From: Apteryx mantelli
Taxonomy: Eukaryota > Chordata > Aves > Apterygiformes > Apterygidae
Direction of reading: 5' to 3'
DNA: 64,000 nucleotides
Assembly: GCF_036417845.1 (NCBI RefSeq)
Contig: NC_089984.1
Coordinates: 34,259,447-34,323,446, forward strand
Part shown: in pieces, positions 24,901 through 37,125 of the stretch
How positions within the stretch are numbered: position 1 is the first letter of the stretch
Layout: each line of letters begins with the position of its first letter
The notes under the pieces: generated by a model
Databases searched by the model: none
What the model saw: the letters and a program-made list of their open reading frames with translations, nothing else
Told to the model about the DNA's origin: nothing
Translations under genes and position numbers: made by a program

Positions 24901-26879
24901 GGTTACCTAGAAGAGTGATTAAACTCCAGCTCTGTGTGGTAATGAACTTTAGATCCACTCTTCACAGCTTGGACTAGTTCCACAACCTCAGCAAGAATCA
25001 CTTTTAGTCAGCATTCAGGGATTATAGCCCCATGGTTGTATGTTCACTGGCGGGCATCTAAACCATGCCTATGAATCCCACTGTTGGTAATGGAGCTGGA
25101 CAAAAGCTGGAGGGTGTACAAACTCCTTTCAATTTCTCCCACTCCCTTACGGCTGATGTTCATCATTCAAGTGTTGAGTGAATTTCAGAAAGGGCAAATG
25201 TTAAAATTGCTTGTGTGATATTTAAAAGAAATGTTAATCTGACTAGTCACACTTTAGATAAGCACAGAAATTGATTTCAAAGAAACCAAACTATGACTTT
25301 CTATCAACCATCAAAACTAGCAAAATAAAATTTTAATTATTATATGCTTAAAAAAACCACTGTATGCAAACAGTTCTATCTGTCAAAAGCTAATAATTTT
25401 GAATAAATATTTTGAGTCATAACCTGCTCAGAGATTTCAAAATGACTAACTTGATACTAACCTGCTAATCTACAGAGAATGGAAGAAAAGGTCTTTGATT
25501 AACTTTGACTAGCTCTGCCTCAAGCTCCTCCTTTTCAGAACTGGGACATGGGTGATATTGTCCACAGGTGATCTAGTCTCTCTTATGTCATTCGTTGTGT
25601 GTTTTAGTCACTGAGATCACAAACACCAGCCCTGTGGCATCATTCTTTCAGAGGCAACCAGGAACACAGATAGTACACACGTGCAAGCCTGCATTATAGA
25701 ACATAAGCAGATGTTTCCTGGGGTTTGTGAACCTGTTTTCCTATTCCTGCTTTCAAAACAAATTGAAAAAAGGCTAACCGCCATAGCACTTCAGCCAAAC
25801 TTGTGATCAGGAATGCCGCCTGCCTAACTCACACATGACACACTGCTCAGAGCTGCTCAAGGCTCCTGGCTCTGCTTCCTGCAGTGAGCTAATAAGGTCT
25901 TCATTCATCAGGAAGCAACTATACAGGTGAAAGGTGACAAAACAGTACAACTTCCATTAATTTGGTGTTCAAAAGAGGTAAAAAGCCATGTACTTTATGT
26001 ACTAGGGGAAAGACTGGAGAAGGAAAAGCAGTAACAGCTTTACCCATACAGCTGGCTTGGGCAACTCGCTTTGTTTTGTTCTCTCCTCAAGTCTCTCTGC
26101 TACACTTCCTCCACCACACACACGTCTGTGCATTAAGATAAGACGTATCTAGAAGCAAAACCTACAGATGGTGTCAGTCATTCTAGCTCTTTTGAGGCTG
26201 TGAGGCAATATCCACTTACACTAAATGGGGACCTGCCCAGCTCCTAATTATTTGTATCCATTGCACACCTCAGAACAGCATAAAATCAACTGCTTTGTTT
26301 CCCACAAATAAGTTACACCACCGACTGCAGCCAAGAAACTTGTATACCGATAGCATCTTTTTACACCAAGTTTAGAACTGTCCCACTTGTTTTCTTTTCC
26401 ACCCTCCCCAAACTGATATTTTCTAAAAACTTTCACCTTAGAGGAGATACAATCCAGACTTCTTCATAAGAAGGTCTAGGATAATAATAAGTATCTGCAC
26501 AATTGCTTTCACTTCCATTAATGTCTTCTGATAAAAACAGGTTCCCCCACCCCCAGCAAAGAATACTCAAGACCGTAAGTGAAAAGAGTTAACACCGACT
26601 TACTTCTCAAAGATTATATAGGAGTCACATTCCAGCACTGGTCAAAGCAGGCCTGAATCAACAAAAGCTATAGGATCTTAACTGGTCCTGACAGTATTAA
26701 GTGAGTGCTGAAAGGACTTTGGTATTTAGCTTTGTGTCTTGGATCATGAGGAGCAAAATTTCTTCCAAAGATCACATCCACAATCCTTGAAAGCAAAGCC
26801 AAAAAACACCATTTGGCAGTCCCGTGTGAGTACCTCACCTCACAGTTGTGTTTGATCTCTTCTCAACCAGCATCAAGTG

Positions 26880-27010
26880 CAGCAGCTCTGTTACTCCCAT
26901 TCTATAGACAGAGGGGACAAAGCAACCACTTAAGATATTGATGACGAAGCCAGCTTAGCCTAGTGTCCTAAGCACCAGACTGCTCTTGCCAGTCCAGTGA
27001 ATGAAACATC
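26880..27010 (-). repeat. Possible MIR-like SINE fragment
   Basis: Plus-strand order CTCCCATTCTATAGACAGAG, GGACAAAGCAACCACTTAAG, then CCTAAGCACCAGACTGCTCT fits the reversed MIR layout (CCCATTTTACAGATGAGG, AGGTTAAG, ...CAG/CTGCTCT). It is diverged, and the call is by eye only. Confidence 0.35.
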
Positions 27011-27457
27011 CTTTGCACACCTTCAAAGGAGAAGGTGCACAGTGGTAAGAGAACCAGTGTCTCTCCATCTCCACCACACTAAGAACTCCTACCCATAAAG
27101 AAATGTGCTATTTCATGGACCACTTGAACTGCAAAGGAACCATGCCTCGGCAAAATCATACACATTTAAGGAGAGGCCCCTCCACAAAGCAGTAAGGGAA
27201 AAATAGAAGAATATATTTGCTTGCTGTAAGTGCATTCTAAGAGGCACCCAGTCTCAGCAAAAACACGCTTATTCAGTGCCCCATATATACTCAGAAGAAA
27301 TGAGAGCCCTGTTAAAAACCCAAGGGTGCTGCTTTCACAGGGCTGGGGTTAGCTTTCACAGCACACTGCTCTCTTCCAAAACTGTTGCGCAAGAGTTGTG
27401 TGTTTAACATTCTAACCAGCCAAAATTGCTCTTTATATTTGATCAGGAATAATTTTT

Positions 27458-27493
27458 ACCTTTGAACCTGTTGCAATGCAGGTTCAAAGGTTA
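27458..27493. promoter_or_regulatory. Palindromic pair of DR1 (HNF4/PPAR-type) elements
   Basis: Two 13-base arms, ACCTTTGAACCTG (27458-27470) and CAGGTTCAAAGGT (27479-27491), are perfect reverse complements around an 8-base spacer. Each arm contains a direct repeat of half-sites spaced by one base: GGTTCA-A-AGGTTA at 27481-27493 on the plus strand, and the mirror copy, GGTTCA-A-AGGTAA, on the minus strand. DR1 is the binding format of HNF4 and PPAR/RXR. ACSL5 is expressed in intestine and liver, where these factors act, but binding here is inferred. Confidence 0.45.
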
Positions 27494-27513
27494 CCTGGGT
27501 GCAGTGTTGCCTG

Positions 27514-27657
27514 TTTATTAAAGCCACACGCTGATGATTCAGGGCTCAGTCCAGCCACAGGAGCTGGGGAAGCACCAGCCCTTGAACACCCACTTGGAGT
27601 TGTAGAGCAGCGAGGAAAGAAAGCTGTGTCAGCCCCTCCACCCAGAGCTGAAGGAAG
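27514..27657 (+). promoter_or_regulatory. Candidate promoter plus non-coding first exon (ACSL5?)
   Basis: Just after the DR1 palindrome there is a TATA-like TTTATTAAAG (27514-27523). About 25-30 bases on begins a locally G+C-richer stretch that ends in a consensus donor GGAAG/GTAAGC (exon end 27657). This is the arrangement of a tissue-specific promoter with an untranslated first exon. If real it would splice to the ACSL5 exon at 37096. No transcript evidence is available here, and the skew of the following 3 kb does not support transcription as clearly as at 30.9 kb. Confidence 0.25.
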
Positions 27658-27660
27658 GTA

Positions 27661-30600
27661 AGCAAATCTCTCCTGATCAGAGCCAGTCGTTTCAGTACTG
27701 GGCTCCCTGCTCCTGCAGGGAAGCTAAAAGTGGGATAATAGCCTTAATTTGCTGCAATGCCTTGATCTAAAAGCACAGTTCTCATCACACTGTGTGCTGT
27801 TAAAGGCAACAGCTGACTAATTGGCTGCACATTATGAAAGGGGCAAGTCTGGGTTCACAGGAGGCATACAAAGAAATCACAGCCATAGCGAGTACCTGAG
27901 GGAGAGCAACCGCCTGAACACTCCCTGTTGCTATAGACTGGCTGGAATTGGAAACCTGCCTACAGTGCAGGCTCAAGCCATTTTCTTATCAGTTTGCTAG
28001 TTTTGTCTATTTAAAGATACAGTGCACAGAGTACCAATGCCAGGCTCCCATTCAGATTCATGTTTAAAACTAAGTTCCAGGAAAAAAAAAAAAAAAAACA
28101 ACAATTGGTACCACAGCATTGGAAGCAGGTTTTGAAATGCTGTAAGTAAAAGCTTGCTATGCACTAGATCATTTACATGCACTAACTACTGCCAATAAGC
28201 TTGTGTGTAACAGGACTGTTATCCCCAAAATTGTTATTACAAGAATACAGAAGCTGGCTATAATGCACTTTTTAATCTTCTAAAAGCATGTTTTTTAAAG
28301 TATGGCACAACAGACTGTTGCCATCACCTTGGTACAACCGTTTGGTGTAGCTATAGAGATTGAGCCTTCTCTAAGCTCTTGCATACAGTCACAACTGTAA
28401 CAAAGGAGAGGAAATTAGAGACAAAGATTAACCAAAATCAAATTTCAAGTAACATGGCTAGCAAAAAGCGTGCTGCTCTTCCAAGTCCTAACCTGTTGTC
28501 CTGTCCACATTGCCTTTGCTGAGGAACCTGCTTATGCTCCAAGATGATTTATGTCCCTGTGCAATCACTCTGTTACAAAAGCCAGAAGACTGCCCTTGAA
28601 AAATGTAGCAGAGCAATAAAGAATAATTATTTTCATGGCATTAAGAAAGCATATTGGAATTCAAAAATCCTTCAAAAAATAGTGATCCCACAATTCCCAC
28701 AGACTCCCAAAATTCAGATCCAAGTCTTGAAGTGGCAACAGAGAGAACTGTACGCTGAGCTTATGCTTCTCCTTTATTTACTTATATCCTCTGCTGTTTG
28801 CTATAGGTAGATGGGTTATTTTGGCATCTTTGGATAGCTAATGCTTGCATTGTGCTACGTCCTTAAGACTCCTTATAACAAGCTTGCCTTATCCATCCTT
28901 TATGCAAACCCTTTGCCACATGACAGTAGAAGGAAAACAGCTTAAACTCTCTATCCACACACTCTACCAACTGCTGATTTTAACAATTTGCTAATGGGTA
29001 TGAAAGATGCACACGAACATTTTACATGCACATACAAGAAGCAGAGGTTGAATTATTCAAGACTCTGCTTTGCCCTACCTTTTGGCAGGGATTTACTGAC
29101 AACAAATGGATTTGTGCCTCCTTAGAAAAGCTAGATTTTATTCAGATCATTTGTATCAAAAATACAAAGCCTCAGAATTCTCATGTCACTTCTTACACAT
29201 ATCTGGGAAACAGCATCAGATATATTTCAATTTCTGAGTATTAAACAGGACAAATCCCTTAAGGAGAAGCTATTTGCCACATGGCTTTTCTGTCTGCATC
29301 TCTTAATCCAATTCACGTCGGAGCTGCGAGACTCAGTGTGTCCAGACAGCGCAGTGTAATCCTCGCAGCTCTGGAAGCCCTGCCTCACACCCTGGGCTTA
29401 CAGCAGGCCAGGCGGGATGGCACTGCGGGCACAACCTCCTGTGCCCCTAACCAAAGTCGATGCTGCTGAGATACACAGCATTGCTGCCCAACTGCCGATC
29501 AGAGATGGGGCAAATTCACTGCTTTTTCTCTTCCTCCCTGGCCTCACACCTGAAGGGGGAAAAATTCTCAGACACACCCAAAGAAGTTGGAAACGCAGCT
29601 GGACCCTGAGCCTGGCTTTCTTTCCCTTCTCTGTAAGGGGCATTGCCTTCCTCTAAGCACAAATGCATACTGACTGGCACAATTAGGGCCTGTGCTTCAA
29701 GGGCTAAACTTCACGGCTTCACCTGAGTACTACAGGAGAAGCTCTGGGTAAGCAAAACGGAAGATAGAGGACTTCCCTACAGAACAAGCTATTTCTTTTT
29801 CATCTTCACCAAAAGCCCATAGCAAAATCAGTGAATTAAGCCTCAGCTCCATCCTGAAGGTATGTCTGCATTGCTAAACAATGCCACAATTACCATATAA
29901 GCTAGCTTTACCTAAATAGCACAAAGTTTACTGCAGCAATGAAAACATAACAGCAATTAGTACAGGCTCTATGTTTTAGCCAGCAGAATGCATGGCCAAG
30001 GTCCAGGACAGATTGTATTCTGGATGCAAGCACATGCTATGTTACTGCAGCCTTGCTGCAGCTTAATCTAGCTAGGTAAATCATTCTGAAATCATACAGC
30101 AGAGATAACCTTCAGGAGGGCAAGCTGGTAGGTGAGAAACATGGATTCTAAGACCTGAGGTCAAGGTACTAAAGAGGAAAGGTAGGTGAAGCTGCTGCCT
30201 TCCCCCCCCCCCCCCCCAAAACCTGCTGCAACATTCAGGTTATATTAATCAAGTGTATTAGAGAGAAAGGCAGAGGGCAGCAGCTATAAACTTTTAAACA
30301 AAGAAACACACCTCCAGGTGTAAAGAGAATCCCTGTCATAGCAGGAAACAAAACTGAAGAAGACATCTGAAGCCTGATTCACTGTCACACTGTGCAAACA
30401 GTTGCACATATATAAGACTACAGCACACCAGAAAGTTAATACAAGGACTAAGTAGCTTTTGGGGAAAAAAAAAAAAAAAACCCTTCAGCAGAAGGGCAGA
30501 AACAAAGATACAGCCCACCAGCAAGCATATTACAAGAGTAATACTGTAATCCAAGTATTTTGTTAGCACTACAGGCTACAAAGTTCTGCTCAGCCTTATG

Positions 30601-30830
30601 TACAACAAAGCCATAGTGAGAGAATTACTAGCGCGCAGCCTTACATATGGAGGAAAAAATAACAACTAGAGTATAAACATGCAGTCAATATCAATTCAGA
30701 AAGTCTTAGTACGCTTTTCAGCTAGCTCTTCGGAAATGTGCAAACTCAACCACCTCTCCTCAACAGAAAACCCCCACAACTTCCTCTGTCATTTCTCTCT
30801 AACCACTTAAACCACCCTACGCCGTTTCCT
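27661..30830. other. Upstream region of ACSL5, no gene recognised
   Basis: Mostly A-rich non-coding DNA with homopolymers (about 17 A at 28082, 16 C at 30202-30217, 16 A at 30465-30480). A G+C- and CpG-richer patch at about 29300-29640 carries overlapping open frames on both strands (62-81 codons) that I could not match to any protein. Confidence 0.45.
30202..30217. repeat. Homopolymer of 16 C
   Basis: TT, then 16 C, then AAA. The minus strand is a G16 run able to form G-quadruplexes. A run of the same length with the same immediate flanks lies at 31012-31027. Confidence 0.9.
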
Positions 30831-30834
30831 CCCT

Positions 30835-30955
30835 TTTATAAGAGCCCTTCCCAGCATGCTTTCTGCTTGCTGATTTATTTAAGCGCGGGAGAGGGAACTA
30901 GCTGTAGCTTTAACATGACTATTTTTTTAATGGCTGTTGTTTTGCTACTGTGCTG
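30835..30955 (+). promoter_or_regulatory. ACSL5: Candidate TATA promoter and first exon of ACSL5
   Basis: TTTATAAG (30835-30842) is a good TATA box; a start site would fall near 30866-30872. The presumed exon ends at a consensus donor GTGCTG/GTAAGG (exon end 30955), which fits splicing to the acceptor at 37095. The plus strand changes from A-rich to T-rich close to this place, as expected where plus-strand transcription begins. The exon contains an ATG at 30914, in a short frame that begins MTIFLMAVVLLLC. Start site and splicing are inferred. Confidence 0.35.
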
Positions 30956-33900
30956 GTAAGGGTTTTGTCTTACTTAAGGAAAAAAGGCTGGCTTGCTTTC
31001 TCCCTGTTGTTCCCCCCCCCCCCCCCCAAATCCTATGTGTGGGTTTTTTGCTGGCTTTCTTTGCTGTATCTGCTCTGTTCTGTGTAAGTAAAGAAGAACT
31101 AATTTTTTTTTCTTACTGGTAATGGGCTTGCCTGTGGTTACATACAAGAGCTTCAGTACAACCTCTGTGCATATATAGTGGTCAGCTGTGAGGTTCAAGA
31201 TAATGCATTGATCCTGCTAGGAGAGCCTGCTCTGAAACTGTGCTATCAGCTAGATGTTAACCTTAGGCTTAGTTAAGTTCAGATATATATTTGTTCTCTG
31301 TTCTTTGTAATAGAATTGCTGTAATAACACATAAAGATAAAAGATGTGTACCTATGAGTGATTAATGCTGCCTGCTTTCTGTATGGCTTTATAGTGTGTT
31401 TAATGATCACATTATAGTTTTCTCAGAGATTCTACGTGGATTTTCAAGTTGAGCTTTAACTCTAGCTCTTTAAACCATGCTTGTTGTGTGCCTAGAGATA
31501 TCTTCCAATTAGTATAATGCTGATACATGCATATCTTGCAGGGATATGATGCTGTATTATCTAGTAGGGTAAACAGTAACAGAACCTTTTACATGATTTT
31601 TAAGATATTTCAAAACTTTATAGTGCAAGTTAAGCATAAGCATTCTGTAAAGAATCTTGCTATGTAGAAATCTTTTAAACAGGTAGATTTTCAAGGAGAA
31701 AACCTGATGTAAAAGCTAATATTTCAAAACTTGATTCTTGAAGTTTTCTGACAAAACAGCTTTTAGAACTTATCAGTATCCCGGTATCACTGTGTTCCTG
31801 ATGGAGGGACAGCAATATTAGACACAGTCAAATCCTCTATAGAAATGGGCTTTCTAATCTAGTATACTGAATGCTTGGGTTCAATAGGCAGTTCTGCCTA
31901 GGTCTGAGCAGGGCCCAGAAATAGCCTGTAACGCAGTCTGAAACCACAGAGCACTAGACTTCCTGAAAGTAAGTTACGGAGGCGTCGTTTTTTCTCATCC
32001 ACTGTTAGAGCAATTCTCAGGCAAGATCAAAGTATACTTGAACTGTTTGGCTGTAACTCTCATAGGCTTTGCTTTCAGAGTACCTCTTATCTCAAGTGTG
32101 TCTCAGGCCTAATGTGGGTTGCATTAAAGCTTTTGCTTTAAATGTATTTCTGCCTGCCTCTAAACAAGGTCCTGAGAAAAGCAATAAAAGTTAAATCTGT
32201 GATTTTATTCTTCACATAACTTACTCAATAACATCATTTGTCTTCAAAGTCTCAGATCTCCCAGGGCATTAAATTAATAGGTGATACAATTTGTACATGG
32301 CTGTGTTCAGCAATCACTGCTGAGCTCTTGTGCTTTATCTAACTCTGTAGATGCTAAAAGCCAGGTATGCCTAAATCCTGCAGAACACAACTTTTCCTTG
32401 CTGCCACTGGAGAAAGGATGGGATGTAATCATGCCAAGAAATAAGAACTGGCACAGTGGCTCACATCTGCAGAAGACTAGGCAAGATCTGCACTACGAGC
32501 AAGCAAATGTAAAGAGTGAACTAATGGTGGCTAATAAACTACTGTAAGTGGTGGCCCCAGTGTAGTTAGTTCTGCTCTACTCTTACTACTCAGAAAAAGT
32601 CAATATGTTACCTTACTAATGCTGATCAACCAGTTCTCATGATCTCCTCAAAAGTATATGCATACTGTCTCTTATCCCCTTGACCTTGGAGCAAAGAGAA
32701 TATAATTTTACAAAAGTATCTCCCAGGCAGTGCATGACCCTTGCCTCTGAACCGGTGGGAGTATCAAACACTGCTGTGCTGTCTGTAAAGAACTACTGTG
32801 AGATAGATTACACTTTTTTTTTTTTTTTTTAACTTCAGACATGTGCTTGAAGGCACAAAGCTCAGTCACTTTCCAATGATTCCTGCCTTGGAGATAATAG
32901 CTCTGTTTAATTCCTTCTAGCTATCTTCTAGCTAGCAAAGGAATTGTCCTAAAGGTTACTGAGGGTACAGTAGAAACATGAACATGCATTGCTGAATTCA
33001 AGGGCATAACTGGTACCACTGTAATCTCTTCTGATAAAATCTAAGCCTTTGCACTCCTGAGTGTAGTGCACCTTACCCCTGACCATTGATCAGGCCAAAC
33101 ATCTAAATGTACTTTAACTGTCTAGCACCTTATTGCACAAGACAGCTAAAAGAACTGGCTTGAGACATCCTGTGCATTTTGTAGCTCTCTGGTCAGTGGG
33201 AGTTAGGGGCCTCAATACTCAGAGGTTTCAAGCACTCCAACTCCCCTGCATGCTAATGAAAGCAGTTAGCGCTCGGACTTGCCCTACAATGGACTCTGGT
33301 ATCTGTCAGAGATGCCCTGACATCTTCAGTTGCTTCATTCCCTGCTTGAATTTGCAGTCAGTCAGTATAGATCAGGTATTGTGTATTCACAGGCTGTCTG
33401 GATCTGTGGGTTAAACTCTGCTTGTTGTTGCTCCATAGCACAGACCTTGGGTAAAGCTAATCTCTTTCCATGGACAGATGACTGTCAAGAGAATAGACTC
33501 CTGTCCTCTGTGCTGCCCTCAGCTTTGAGGGAAGGAGTTTTAAGTGCCTTTTGGAGGACAGCAGGGGTGGATGAACTAGCAGTACCTTGAATTTGACAAG
33601 TAGCTACAGAAGAAACTCTAGCCATAGTAGACAACTGTCCTAGTTCTGGGAATCTTGAGACAAAGTTGCTAACTGTCTCTTGCCACAGCCTATGTACTTT
33701 GATAGGAGTGGCTGAAGCTAATCTGAGGAAACCTGACTGGAAAGTAAGCTAAAATGCTGTTGTCACTATCACCCTTCATAAAGTAGAGGAATTGTCTTTC
33801 AGATATTTTTGTGTAATGCAAACAAGATCTAGGTATTTGTGCTTTTTTTGACACAACACTAACATTTTTGTAGCTTTAAAGCATATTATGTCTTGACTTC

Positions 33901-36900
33901 TGCATGTACAGTCTTATTCAATATTGTAAATGAGCTAATGAAGAGGATTATGAAAAAGCTAATTAGGAGCAAATGAGCACATAATGCTTCCCAGGCTGTG
34001 GAGATAAACTTGTCAGAAGGTTTTTCTTTAAATTAAAAATCATTTTGGTTTGTGCTTGTAACTGAAACTTATCCCTGACTAGTTACAGGGTTTCTCTTCT
34101 CTGTGTAAGAGACTTGTGGAATCAATTCAGAATCTGAGGGCAAAAGCTTTGCTACATTAGTCATCTGCAAGCTTCTCTTGCTTGCTCCTGATCAGGTATT
34201 CTCCCGGGATTTCAGGGAATTCTCTGCTCCAAGCATCCTTATCCTTCACAGTTTGATCTTCAGTTTTCCTAGATGCCTTGGCACAAATAGCCTTGCATGT
34301 GATTCAATGAGATTACGGCAATACCCTGAAGCTTTTTAGTGACTTATCTATGGCAAAATGGAGCCTTTGGGGTTGGTGGGTTCTCTGATCCTTTCCACAA
34401 TGTCAGACAAGTATCTTCTATCATCTATTAATTTTCAATCAAAATAATCCATGTAACGGATACTAGCTATTTGACAACTGCACTTATCTGTCTAAGCAGT
34501 TTTAATTCTGTATCAGTTAAAGGACTCACTGCTATAGATGTGACCCCCAGTTCTGATGATTACCTCTAATATGACACTTTATAGGCAACCAACCCTTCCT
34601 GGTTACAAAGAAAAATTTGTCTTAAAAGTACTTTTTAGAAGAACACTTGAGAGCACATTTCAAACATTAAAATTAGCATAACCATGCAGGCATGTGATCT
34701 ATTTAGTAGCCTGCATACATCTCTATTCTATTACTGCTTGTTGAAAGGACTTAAAATATCCAGGGAAGACTCACCTGAAGTATGCTGAGTGCAAATTCCT
34801 CTCAGTCTATCTGGGGATGGAAAAAGACAGGAAAATAGCACAGGCTGATTGCTATTAATCAAAATTCCAAAGAGTTGGACAGGAATATTCTGGTACGCCT
34901 GTAAAAAGATGGTAGGATAGGTGTGCCCCAGTCTAGTTTTGCTAACTTGCAACAAACCAAGCTTACAGCATACAAATGGTTCAAATGTGGTTTGCTCTGT
35001 CACTTGGCTCTAGTGCTGGGCTCTGAGTTAAAGGGATAAGGTTCTTGTATACAACTCCTCTTCGTATTGGAGAGTGGAGATGCCTCTACCAAGCTGCCTC
35101 AATTCTCAGATGCTATAAAAAGTGTCCTGTTCATGATAACAAAGGAGCAAGTGGTTGAACTGATCCAGCTTTGGCAGGAGGAGCTCATTGTCTAGTTCAG
35201 TGAACCACACCATGAACCAGATACTGTTTAATCACCTATAGAAAGCTGTTTACAAATTGCTGCAGTAATATATTACAAGGCCAAATATATAAATTGTGAA
35301 AGGCAGGTGATTGCCAAATTCACCTTACTTATGTCTTAGTCTTCCAAATAGTCATGCTAGAACAGACTGTTAGGAGGCTTTGTCCTGAGTACAAACTTGA
35401 TCAACAGGTCTGGGTTCTGGAGATTTTTCCCCAAGCTGAGCTGGTAAAGGATGAGGAAGGATGTGGAAACAAGAAATATTCTGTGCTGTAGAAATAACAG
35501 GCTCATGCTTCTAGGTGTGATATACCCAGTGACTGGAAGTGCCAGTCAATGCAGAGCCACAATGCAGCAGTTCCTGCGTTTCTTGCTGTAGCACTATTTT
35601 TCTGGGGGGACTCTCAAAATATGAGACCAGAGTTTGGGGTTTGAAGGGTGCATTGACTGGGACTTGGAGTGGGAAAGAGGTCTAGGGAATTCATACTGAT
35701 CAGATGCACAGATGATGTTTTTGGCATCTTGGACTTGATGATGAACTTCCTTTCTTATCCAGCTGCTCAGCAGGCAAAGCATGCCTTGCTCTCCTCTCTC
35801 TATAGGAGACACATTAAGATTGTTGATTGGCACAGCCATTGTGAATTGAGAACTAAAATTATAAACCTGATATGGGTGATCTAACTCTGGTCAGTCTGGG
35901 CTCAGAGGCCCACATTCTGACTTAGGCACCTGGCTGAATTTACTAACTGTTTGGAAAGCACCTTTAAGTTTCTTGGAGTTATAGTTAAAGGGTGACTGGA
36001 GTTCATTGCTCCAGAATGCCTGGTATTCTTCCTGTAAAGGGATTTAGTTAGGTGCTGGCTGAAGTATTATCTATTGATTGGGTTCCCTTGATTCTGCATA
36101 TAGGAATTTGAAAGAGCATGATTATTCACCTTGCGAAGTGTGTCATGCCCTGCATACCTATTTAGATAATTGGCAGATAAGTTGGTGATATCTGAGTTCA
36201 TCTAGAACAAATGCAGTTGATTGCTAGATCTGCCTTGACCATAAACATAGCAGCACATCTTGGAAGTTAAAATACTTCTTGCTAAGGGAAGAGACAGAAA
36301 TAGTGCTTGTCTGCACCTCTTATAGGAAAACCTGCATTCTCAGTTTTTGCTTCCCTGCCCTTCAAGGAGGAGGTTCTGGATGGTGGAAGCAGCAGAATTA
36401 CTTCAGTATTTTCCCAGCTAGACTTCTGTTGCACACATTGACTTCCAGGTCACCACTTCCTAGTGCAAATTATCTCCTAGAGTTTTGACTTGTGATGTAT
36501 CTCAAACTGAGCACACTGTCAGTGCCTAACTGGAAGGCTTGTCCAGCATAGACCTTCCTTCCAGTAAGGACAGCTGATCATGAAGATACTACTTATCCTG
36601 CAGACTTTTACATGTTTGTTACACCTACATATATTCCAGGAATACCCCTCCCACTGGACAGCTATAATCTTGAGGGCTTTCTTACTTTCACTGTTCACTT
36701 CACTGAACTGTAGGTGTCTTTTGGTTATACTTAACTTGGGAAATTGTATACTAGTTTTCCCAAGGCAGACTTAAGAACTAAAGCTATAAACCTGATATGG
36801 GTGATAGACTCTTGAACAGAAAGATTTTACATCTTCTGTTCCTGGCCTAACTTGGCAGGCTTCAGCTTTTTGTGGAGGTGGATACAGAATGGATTAAGAC

Positions 36901-37095
36901 TTATGGGGACAGGTGACTTGAGATCTCTTAAGAGGCTTAAAGTATTGCATAAGCTTGCTTCATTATTGCACTGTGAGTGTCTAGAAGCAAACTGCTGAAA
37001 TGATTTGTAGTTTTGCTTAACAAACTACTTAAGTAACCATGACTTACAGGTAGTGAGTGCTTCTAACCATCTGCTAAACCTCCTGTTTGTCTCAG
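30956..37095 (+). other. Presumed first intron of ACSL5
   Basis: About 6 kb of T-rich plus-strand sequence between the candidate donor at 30956 and the exact acceptor (CTCAG) ending at 37095. It contains a C16 run at 31012-31027, a T17 run at 32814-32830 and a 32-bp duplication (35849-35880 and 36774-36805). Open frames of up to 93 codons at 33133-33590 match nothing I know. Confidence 0.4.
31012..31027. repeat. Homopolymer of 16 C
   Basis: Second C16 run, again flanked by TT and AAA, about 60 bases after the candidate first-exon donor. Confidence 0.9.
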
Positions 37096-37125
37096 GTTCA
37101 ACTCTGGCTGCGCTGACCCGGCACA
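37096..37125 (+). other. ACSL5: ACSL5 5' untranslated part of the first coding exon
   Basis: Acceptor TTTGTCTCAG ends at 37095. The 30 bases to the ATG contain a run of in-frame sense codons in the frame of the upstream ATG at 30914 and end in CAATGA, so that frame's stop (TGA, 37127-37129) overlaps the ACSL5 ATG (37126-37128) if the two exons are joined. Confidence 0.6.

Larger units (their letters stand above)
7062..27440. other. Long non-coding stretch, no gene recognised
   Basis: About 20 kb with only short open frames (up to 120 codons) that match no family I know. The plus strand is visibly richer in A than T over much of it, as expected for the non-template-like strand of a minus-strand transcription unit, so it may be the remains of the 5' half of GUCY2G. 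I searched by eye for the early kinase-like, membrane and ligand-binding exons of a guanylate cyclase and did not find them. It contains an inverted repeat at 9720-9747, a possible LINE fragment near 21630 and a MIR-like piece near 26880. Confidence 0.5.

Noticed and set aside
29281-29656. G+C-richer patch with overlapping frames on both strands
   Set aside because: Considered as an ACSL5 or GUCY2G first exon or a CpG island. No protein match, CpG density is modest and no promoter layout is clear.
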